Origin: Acanthaster planci
Lineage: Eukaryota; Echinodermata; Asteroidea; Valvatida; Acanthasteridae
Reading direction: 5' to 3'
Assembly: GCF_001949145.1 (NCBI RefSeq)
Contig: NW_019091410.1
Span: 1,516,209 to 1,532,765, forward strand
Length of the DNA stretch: 16,557 bases
Below are positions 1 through 6,975 of this stretch, piece after piece; position 1 is the first letter of the stretch, and each line of letters opens with the position of its first letter. A program made the translations under genes and the position numbers. The notes below the pieces were generated by a model, which ran no database searches, was not told the DNA's origin, and was given only the letters and a program-made list of their open reading frames with translations.

Positions 1-448
1 TGATAACCGATGTTGGTTGAATTCAATATACAATGGCAAAAGGGACATACTTGAAAAGTAAAGTTGCATCGAAATTTTATTGAACGAATTGACAAGGTCT
101 AAAAATTCATTTTAGAAAAGTTAAAATTTGGCTTGAATCAAAACTAACAAAAACAAGCAAACAGAATGAAGTTACAGAATAAAGCTAAATTCCGTGCGAC
201 ACACAGACTGACCAAATGTCAGACTGCAACTAACAGAGGAATAGACAAGCCCCCAAACCGACAGACCAACATGCAAACAAGCATACTGAGACAAGCAAAC
301 CAACGACAAGCAGCACAAACCCAAGAGAAAAGTGTCATTTATTTATTGCCGTCTATCTGTGATAGCGGGTTACTTTTATCCTGACTTTGATTCTTGCGAA
401 AGCCATTTTCTTCCAATCTCCTGTCATTTTTGACTTTTTTGGCAATAG
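1..448. other. Intron or flank before the broken exon-4 copy
   Basis: No gene seen. Bases 140-330 are rich in ACA/CAAAC-type words (degenerate ACAGACMAAC-like repeats), which produce a spurious open frame. The last 90 bases before 449 resemble the end of intron 3 of the intact gene, including the pyrimidine-rich approach to the acceptor. Confidence 0.5.
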
Positions 449-1301
449 TACCCTCGCCCCCACAAGATCATCGGTTGGATGCCCAGGAGTTCTCCTCGTC
501 TCATCAAGTCCCACCTCCTCAGGTCTGGGAGAAGAAGGTCAAGATCGTCTACGTCATCAGGAACCCGAAAGACGTGGCCGTGTCCTACTTCCATCACATT
601 CGACTGATGAGTCCTCATCTTGATATTAGCTGGGATAATTTCTTCGAAAGATTCCACAGCGATGACAGTAAGTAACAGACCTTAACAAGTTAAACAAAAC
701 CTCTATAATTCATTTTGAAATGGGATATACAAAATGTATTAATGAGAATAGTAGCAGAATATTTCATGCCGTGACCCATTCATGGCTTTATATAAGATCC
801 ATTCCTGTTCCAATGTTGACTTTGAAAGCTTTCAAGAACGGTTTTGGGGTCATTTTTTTGTCGCTCTGACATACGCCACAATTAAACACGTTAAATAAAG
901 CTATCCATAGGTTTAAATATCACTTCAGTGAGGAATGATGACAGCATTGAGTGTATTCTGGGATAGCAGAAACGATCCATAAACCTGTAAAAATCTTCCA
1001 AACAAAATGTAACATGCACGATGCACTCTCTAAAGAGGATGGCTTGGAATGTTTTTCATCTGTTTTATTACTCTTGCCTTTGACGTTCTAGATGCATTTT
1101 GTTATTGCATTGTATGTATTTCAAACATTTGAGCAAATCCTCATTGATCATTCCAACACAGTGCTTGATTTTGCCAACGCTTTGCTGGTTCTTGACCCTG
1201 TTGTAGTTGGCTATGGAAAGTGGTGGGAGCATTACCTCCACTTATGGGAAAGGAGAAACGAAGACCACATTCTTTTTCTGCGATTCGAAGATATGAAAAA
1301 T
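449..1301 (+). pseudogene. Broken tandem copy of the sulfotransferase gene (exons 4 and 5 only)
   Basis: Two exons and the intron between them are clearly homologous to 4850-5695 of the intact gene, at an offset of about 4.4 kb. The exon-4 copy (449 to about 667) keeps RLIKSH and YVIRNPKDVAVSY. However, a 19-nt deletion near 515-522 throws it out of frame, and an in-frame TGA follows at 605-607. The exon-5 copy (1207-1301, 95 nt) keeps GYGKWWEHYLHLWERRN, but its donor AAAAAT|GTAGCA is degraded. No copies of exons 6 or 7 are found before the next gene starts at 2627. Exons 1-3, if present, would lie before the window. A rescue by an alternative acceptor at 521-522 would restore frame but lose the catalytic His. 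I read this as a decayed duplicate. Confidence 0.87.
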
Positions 1302-2626
1302 GTAGCATATTTCTTCTTTGCAAACCGAAAAAAAAGAACTCAAGTGGTATTTGTACTTGTGACCTTCTATAAACTTACCAATAAAGACAAGGAAAGCGTC
1401 CGTTAAGGGGCATTTTAGTACACGTATTCACAATTAGAGAGACCAGCGCCGAATTATTATCTGTCAACGGTGTCCCTTGTGCCGCCGCCGTAGGAAAATG
1501 GATGCTCAGATCTGTCAGTGTCATCCCTGCATGTTGTCTCATACCTGTAATAATAACAGAAGTGAAGCCAGGCTTGCTTGAATAATATTTAATGACAGAT
1601 ATCCAAATGTGTATCTTTTACATGTCACAGATCTCTTACACATTTCATGCATCAAAAGTCAACCGCCGTACCGGTATTTTAAAAATGTTTATTCAATTGG
1701 TTTCATCCGATCAGCGATGTTGTAAATCATAAAAAATTAGATCAAAATGATCACACGACAACGTGTTTATGTGTCGGTATTGTTTGATGATATCGATGAG
1801 TCAAAACTTGGAATACGCACTAAGCCATCGTCTCGATACCGTCAGCAACGTTCCTTAATTCCCTTTGCGTACCACGTTATCATGACGCGAATTTTTATCA
1901 CATTTGCTATCGATTCTATCTGTAATCTTCTTATCGATCCGTCCATCGATCCATCATGCCACTTTCAACCATAGATTTTGACCTTTAAGCGACCTGTTTT
2001 GGGAACACCAATTTGTCATGTTCGAATAGACCTTTTTCACACACGTGACTGGATTGCGCTAAATGTAAACAATACCACCATTTGTAGGCCGCCTTGGCCA
2101 TGGTGATCGCACATATTTCTAGTACGGGCCGGGCAGCTTCAACCAAGTACCACGTAACGCACGTGCGAACGCTGCATGCTTGACTAATTTATCTTGGATA
2201 AAGTAGTTTACCATCACAAAATTAAACATCAAGGTCCAGCACGATTGTGACATCACAGGAAAAAAAGTCTATTCATGCCTAGCGTGTACGTGTACATAGC
2301 TTGCTGCTGTTATAAGGAAACGAAAGCGTAAAGCTGCATTGGTAACAAAGCCTAAATTTGACAAAGCCGCCATCCTTGACCAGGTAAAGATTGGTTGACC
2401 TTTAATTGTCAGCAGTTTGACCTTCATTGAATTCGATCCAGCATCGATCTCTTTCAATCGGAAATCAGTGCCAACCTCTCCCGGCGGCTAGTTGTACGTG
2501 TGCACTCAGTGTGCTCTGCATTGTTCATCATTTACATTGCGCATTATCCGAGGCACCTTCCCAGGAGGGACTACACCATCGCACCAACAACCGGACCGAT
2601 ACTGCCAAATCAACGCACTCGTCACC
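1302..2626. other. Spacer between the broken and the intact sulfotransferase copies
   Basis: Homology to the intron after exon 5 of the intact gene fades by about 1340. At the position where exon 6 would be expected from the duplication offset (near 1884) there is no similarity. The last few hundred bases must contain the promoter and 5'UTR of the intact gene. I see no convincing TATA box near the start codon. Confidence 0.5.
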
Positions 2627-2699
2627 ATGGGCCAGACTATCTCTGGATACATCGAGTCGTGGATCCGACGCTTGTTTGAGTATTTCTTTGGCTGGCAAC
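2627..2699 (+). CDS. Sulfotransferase exon 1 (N-terminal extension)
   Basis: Encodes residues 1-24 plus one base and ends at donor GTAAGT. The peptide begins MGQTIS and continues into an aromatic and basic stretch (residues 8-24) containing YIESWIRRLFEYFF. Gly2 followed by Ser6 fits the N-myristoylation pattern MGxxxS. The stretch is not part of the conserved sulfotransferase fold. Its link to exon 2 rests on the matching phase (C plus TT gives Leu25), the strong Kozak context and the lack of another suitable first exon. A transcript would settle it. Confidence 0.7.
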
Positions 2700-5600
2700 G
2701 TAAGTCACCTACTCCAAGCTTGGACTGTACTGCAACTTTGTTGTTCCGTGTACGAGGGCCTTCGTGTATCCTCAGGCCTACATTACATGTCCTCGATGGA
2801 ACGCCAAATGTACCAAAATATGATGTTAATTGGTGAACGTAGTTTGATCATGTCCTCAATCTGTGATGTGATGTTGTCACACAATTACTTGATGTTGTCA
2901 CCGTTGTGTCATGTTGTCAAACTATAATGTGAAGTTGTCAGACCATTATGTTATGTTGTCAAACCATTATGTGATGTTGTCAAACCATTATGTAAAGTTG
3001 TCAAACTATTATGTGATGTTGTTGAGCCATGATGTATTGTTGTCAAACCATTATGTAAAGTTGTCAAACTATTGTGTGATGTTGTCGAGCCATGATGTGA
3101 TGTTGTCAATCCATTACGTGATGTTGTACTTCTAGACCTAAATTAGTAATTTGACAGCGATGTGGCTAGCCAAGGCATCTGTTGCTTCATTTGCACGCCT
3201 TGCTTTCTTAACTCGGTTTCAACTTAAGGCCTATTGTGTAATTCGACAACCAAAATTAGAAGCCATTACTGCAGTGGCGCAGCGCTCGTGGACAGGTGGT
3301 ACGCGCGCGTTACAGGCCTCCTTGACCAATAGGGTGTCGTGATTTGTCAAAATGTACGCGCGCGTCAAGCTGCAAGGATTGGGCGTGTGAGTGCGGTGCC
3401 ACCGTAGTTTGGTGTCTAATCCGATCAGTATGCCTTTCTTTTAGTTCAGCGCTACATTGCCAAGTTGAAGCCCAAGGATCTCGGCGCATGGGCATTGTAC
3501 AATTACGAAGGGGTATCTCTCAACCTGGATATCCTCCCAAGCACTATGAAGGACCTAAGGACACTGGAGATCCGACAGGATGACGTGTTCATCGTCACCT
3601 ATGCCAAAGCAGGTATTTTGACAAAGACCGGTGACAAAGCAGCAAGATTCAGGTTGATTCAGGACTGACTGTCCATAATGTATGATAAACTATGAGGAAT
3701 TCCAAAAAACAAGAGTTCAAAATTTAAAAGAAAGACTTTTAGACCAAAACAAATTTCAACAAGAAGCAAAGCACAAAGAAAGAAAGAAAGAAAACAAAAC
3801 AGTAAGCGGGATAGGAAAATTATTTCATGAGTAACTGTTATTCAGACATTGCACATGTATCATTGCATTTGCACTTGCCCAATTTTTTTAGCTTGTATGT
3901 GCCAGTCAGTCACATGTCATGGAAACCCCTCGGACAGTGTGCCCGACGGTTTCACGTGAAGTCATAATGTAAAAGAGGAGAACCACGCAAGACGCATGGG
4001 AGACAATAAGGGGATGGGAGGGGGGTTGGCTCTTATACGTCAGATTGTCTTTAATACTGACTGTTCCCCTCCCCACAGGAACAACTTGGACGCAGGAGAT
4101 CATGTCCTGTGTGCTTCATGATGGTAACCTGGATGAAGTCAACAAAAGACACACAATTCAAAGGGTCCCTTTTTTGGAAATGAGCTTCGGAGGCACCGTG
4201 CACAATGACGTAATAACTTGATTAGCTAGTAAATTTTGTTGTCCGCTTGTGCTGTTTTTTTGTTCAAGTCAGTCTCAGTTTTTTAAATGTGTAATTCTTC
4301 TTTGTTGATTGCCCTATTCTAAATCGTTCACCGTAAAGAGAAATTGCCTATTTTCCAACGTGATTTTTGTGCCACTTCGGTTAGTCATAATCCATTTGAT
4401 ATAATTAGATGATTTTTCTTAGGGGGGGATAATTAAACTTGAAAAAAAGTGGCATATGCGAGCAGATACGTCTTGCCTTTATTACCTGCCTCGAGCAAAA
4501 GCACCACCTCATCAGTCGTAAAGAGCCATTTTGGTTGGGAGTTTTCATTTTGTTGGTAGTGATGCGACCGTAAGGCGTACTTTTCTAGTCGTTCGTGGAC
4601 CAGCGAAGTTCAGTTCCGACCAAAAGAGCCTCCCCTGCTACGAAAATTCTGCCCTCTCTCGATTCATCTCGAAGCTTATAAGGCCCTTGTAATTGGATTC
4701 AGAATAACTAGGGTAAGGAGTACCATTGTGGAAAAGTATCCTTGTTCTCTCGTGTGATAAATCAGGCTACCTTTTCCCTCAATTGCAGCCTGAATTGCGA
4801 GTTCTTTTTTCTTCAAATCTCCCGTTTGGCTTTTCGGTTTCCTTGCTAGTGCCCTCGAACTCACCGGATGATCGGTTGGATGCCCAGGAGTTCTCCTCGC
4901 CTCATCAAGTCCCACCTCCCGGGTCAACTCCTCCCTCCCCAGGTCTGGGAGAAGAAGGTCAAGATCGTCTACGTCATCAGGAACCCGAAAGACGTGGCCG
5001 TGTCCTACTTCCATCACACTCGACTGTTGTGTCCATATCTTGATATCAGCTGGGATGATTTCTTCGACAGGTTCCACAGTGGTGACAGTAAGTAATAGAC
5101 TCGGGGACGCAGTTTGAACTTATCTAAACCAATGGCTGGTATTGTATTTCCAGTATTCAACAATGGGTCATGGCACAAAAAACACTTCTTAATGATCGAA
5201 ATCTGTTGCGATGTTGACTATAAAGGCTTCAACGAAGTTTTGAAGTCATTCTTTGCCTCTTAGACGTACGTCATACTTGGAAAATAAGTTCTTAAGTAAA
5301 AACTACCAACAAAATCACTGCGAATGTGGATTCGTGACAGCAATAAATGTAATCAGGGGTAGCAAAGTGGATCCATAAACTCATAAAATTTACAAAAAAT
5401 TATTTATTAAACTAACACACAAAAGTCAAAATGTACAAGGTGCACTCTCATGAGGAAAGCTTTGAATCTTTATCATCCATTGTTTCTTATGTTACAAGCA
5501 TTTTACATTTTAAAAACATTTGTGTATTGCATTATCAAACATTTTCTCAAACATTTTCGCTGAAACCTTAGCAATGCGTTGTCTTTTCCTGACCTTGTAG

Positions 5601-6975
5601 TTGGCTATGGCAAGTGGTGGGAGCATTACCTCTACTTCTGGGAAAGGAGAAACGAAGATCACATTCTTCTTCTGCGATTTGAAGACATGAAAAAGGTAAC
5701 TCATTTTTCCTTTCCTCACAGAAAAAAAGAGGCAGATCCATGTGATTTTGGGTCCCATTCGGCATGACCCTTTTCCGGGTCAAATTATGACCCAAAAGGG
5801 GGTCATATTTTGACCCAGAAAATTGTCTCGCCAAGTGGGACCCAATTCTGGGTCAATTTGACCTTGGAGTTTTTAGATTGCACCAATATTGAGAAATCTG
5901 TAGTTAGCAAGTGACATAGGAAACATTGATTTTGATGTAAGTACATGCATTGGCAAGTTGAGAGGCAAATCTCGAATTTCGATTTGCAATGTCCCTTAAA
6001 AACCACCGTAAGGAATCCAACGGTGTCTTTTTCGATGTAGCAGGTGGCAGGTCTTATCAGAAATATTATGTTTGAGAGTAAAAAGTTAGCATTTTCTTTT
6101 GCATTGCATAAGCGAAACCTCGTTTCATCTAGTCAGCAATGGCATTGCCTAGTGCAAGACTGTTCTTCTAGTGTAATTGGCATTTTTGCGTTTTGCTTGA
6201 ATGCATGGTATCCAAGATGTAATCTTTACCATTAAGAAGGAGAAAGAAAAACTACATTTATTTTCGGGGTCTTTCAGGATCTGAGGGGTAATGTGAAAAG
6301 GATTAGCGAGTTCCTTGGCAAATCTTTCTCGGATGACATCATCGATGCCATCACCGACCACTGCACCTTCGCCAACATGAAGAAGAACCCTATGACCAAT
6401 CCAGATGTCCTCATTCAACAGATCATGGGGAAACAAGAGGGTGTGTCCTTTATGCGGAAAGGTAAGTCATGGGATCTAAAACACAACTGTTCACAATTCC
6501 TCTGTGTTTTGACGACCTATTTTGAGTAAAATAAAACAAACAAAAGACTGGCAGACGGACAAGCGGACCACTCATCAACCAAGTAACGATTCCAATTCCA
6601 ATAAGACTCCAGTTTGAGATGGTTGGAGGCACTGAGTAAACTCTAGCAAGAACTTCATTTCAAGGACAAACTGCCCACACGCCAAGGGTTGCGAGCACCT
6701 TGGGCACAAGACAAAATACAATGTGATCTCAACAGGAAAACCTGGATTCTTTCTATTGTTATAACGCATTGGCGCACTGATAATGCATGGGTTCTTTTTG
6801 TAAATTGGCTCCTAATCAGTATAGGCACCAAGACATATTTCCATTGGTCTAAATGGGTTTGTTTCTTTCAGGCGTCACTGGGGACTCGAGGACCCACTTG
6901 TCTGAATCCCAGGCAGAAGCTATTGACGCCTTGTGCAGAGACAAGCTGGCAGTGGTAGGTCTCACTTTCGACTGA
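2627..6975 (+). CDS. Cytosolic-type PAPS-dependent sulfotransferase, seven exons, 330 aa
   Basis: Predicted to transfer the sulfuryl group from PAPS to a hydroxyl or amine on a small lipophilic acceptor (Sulfotransfer_1/SULT family). Coding exons: 2627-2699, 3445-3612, 4079-4209, 4850-5087, 5601-5695, 6278-6461 and 6872-6975. They total 993 nt, all junctions keep phase (1,1,0,1,0,1), and every intron is GT-AG. The 5'-phosphosulfate loop TYAKAGTTW is at residues 76-84. The catalytic-His segment RLIKSHLP is at 141-148 (His146). The 3'-phosphate strand-loop-helix YVIRNPKDVAVSY is at 165-177 (Arg168, Ser176). MKKNPMTN lies in exon 6, and MRKG at 294-297 precedes GD. The last four junctions match vertebrate SULT junctions as I recall them. 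It is longer than the usual ~285-300 residues because of the N-terminal extension. The start ATG has a CACCATGG context. Odd points: the loop has Ala where the family has Pro and Ser, and the C-terminal GDWK motif reads GDSR. Substrate cannot be assigned. Confidence 0.9.
2851..3127. repeat. 21-bp minisatellite in sulfotransferase intron 1
   Basis: About 13 degenerate units of a 21-bp motif close to AACCATTATGTGATGTTGTC. The first units, before about 2920, are less regular. Positions 2982-3044 and 3045-3107 are two near-identical 63-bp blocks, each of three diverged 21-bp units, so there is a higher-order repeat. The unit length is a multiple of three and lacks stops in one frame, which produces a spurious 74-codon open frame of HYVMLSN-like repeats. 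It lies between the donor at 2700 and the acceptor at 3444. Confidence 0.9.
3445..3612 (+). CDS. Sulfotransferase exon 2 (5'-PSB loop, first half)
   Basis: Preceded by the acceptor TTCTTTTAG and followed by GCAG|GTATTT. Encodes residues 25-80, including YNYEGVSL near its start and DVFIVTYAKA at its end. This is where SULT proteins begin the PAPS 5'-phosphosulfate loop, and the loop is split by the intron at Gly81. An alternative acceptor five bases downstream (TTCAG at 3445-3449) would break the frame. Confidence 0.9.
3775..3793. repeat. AAAG microsatellite in intron 2
   Basis: A short run of AAAG units inside an A-rich stretch of about 100 bases just after exon 2. Simple sequence with no apparent role. 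Confidence 0.75.
4079..4209 (+). CDS. Sulfotransferase exon 3 (PSB loop, second half)
   Basis: Acceptor CCCCACAG and donor GAC|GTAATA. Encodes GTTWTQEIMSCVLHDGNLDE and then RVPFLEMSF, the typical SULT continuation after the PAPS loop. Reading on through the donor meets a stop at TGA within a few codons, so splicing is required. The donor is weaker than the others. I chose it because it is the only one near the end of homology and it leaves phase 0, which exon 4 needs. Confidence 0.82.
4486..4662 (+). mobile_element. SINE-like dispersed repeat, copy 1 (intron 3)
   Basis: Homologous to 9836-9970 and 14445-14632. Shared blocks in order: TGCCTCGAGCAAAAGCACC, AAAGAGCCATTTTGGT, TTTTGTTGGTAGTGATGCGA, GTCGTTCGTGGACCAGCGAA and a tail CTGCCCTCTCTCG. 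All three copies have the same orientation. I see no protein coding and no clear target-site duplication. Whether it is a SINE, a MITE fragment or part of a longer element cannot be told from this window. Confidence 0.75.
4850..5087 (+). CDS. Sulfotransferase exon 4 (catalytic His and 3'-phosphate site)
   Basis: Acceptor TTGCTAG and donor GTAAGT. Encodes residues 125-203 plus one base: SSPRLIKSHLP with the catalytic His146, LLPPQVWEKK, the 3'-PB motif YVIRNPKDVAVSYFHH, then ISWDDFFDRFHSGD. It combines in one exon two pieces that, as I recall, are separate exons in vertebrate SULT1 genes. A second potential acceptor lies inside it (CCTCCCCAG just before GTCTGGGAG) and would also keep frame, but it would remove the catalytic His. 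Confidence 0.9.
5601..5695 (+). CDS. Sulfotransferase exon 5
   Basis: Acceptor CCTTGTAG and donor AAAAAG|GTAACT; 95 nt, a length shared with the upstream broken copy. Encodes GYGKWWEHYLYFWERRN, then HILLLRFEDMKK. This matches the conserved SULT segment with the pattern YGSWxxHVxxWW ... VLxLxYEDMKK, which packs around the acceptor pocket and the dimer side of the fold. Confidence 0.92.
5765..5864. promoter_or_regulatory. Array of alternating GGGTCA/TGACCC half-sites (intron 5)
   Basis: Half-sites at 5765-5770, 5777-5782, 5788-5793, 5800-5805 and 5811-5816 alternate in direction with spacers of exactly 6, 5, 6 and 5 bases. Two more follow at 5850-5855 and 5859-5864 (TGACCT). RGGTCA is the core half-site of many nuclear receptors, and an everted repeat with a 6-base spacer is a known arrangement for NR1I-type receptors. 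The outer sequence TTTTGGGTCCCATTC (about 5746-5760) is roughly the inverse of GTGGGACCCAATT (5835-5847), so a foldback mobile element is an equally good reading. The upstream duplicate lacks it. The layout is clear; function is inference. Confidence 0.5.
6278..6461 (+). CDS. Sulfotransferase exon 6
   Basis: Acceptor TCTTTCAG and donor AAAG|GTAAGT. Encodes residues 236-296 plus one base: RISEFLGKSFSDDIIDAITD, then FANMKKNPMTNPD and a terminal FMRKG. KNPMTN and RKG are SULT signatures. The Arg-Lys-Gly contacts the 3'-phosphate of PAPS in solved family members. There is no copy of this exon downstream of the broken upstream gene. Confidence 0.92.
6872..6975 (+). CDS. Sulfotransferase exon 7 (C-terminus and stop)
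   Basis: Acceptor GTTTCTTTCAG. Encodes GVTGDSRTHLSESQAEAIDA and ends VVGLTFD with TGA at 6973-6975. In phase with exon 6 (G plus GC gives Gly297). The position of GD and the ending GLTF match SULT C-termini (GDWKxxFTVAQxExF...GLTF). The Trp-Lys and the TV of the KxxxTVxxxE dimerisation motif are not conserved here. Confidence 0.87.

Noticed and set aside
2911-3135. 74-codon open frame of HYVMLSN-like repeats
   Set aside because: It is the 21-bp minisatellite inside sulfotransferase intron 1, between a good donor and acceptor.
3300-3366. TACGCGCGCGT occurring twice 56 bases apart
   Set aside because: Short alternating purine-pyrimidine words. Z-DNA potential is possible, but two copies are too little to call a feature.
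4676-5077. 133-codon open frame antisense to sulfotransferase exon 4 (and the similar one at 424-657)
   Set aside because: Mirror of a conserved coding exon. Its recurrence in both copies simply follows from the sense-strand homology.
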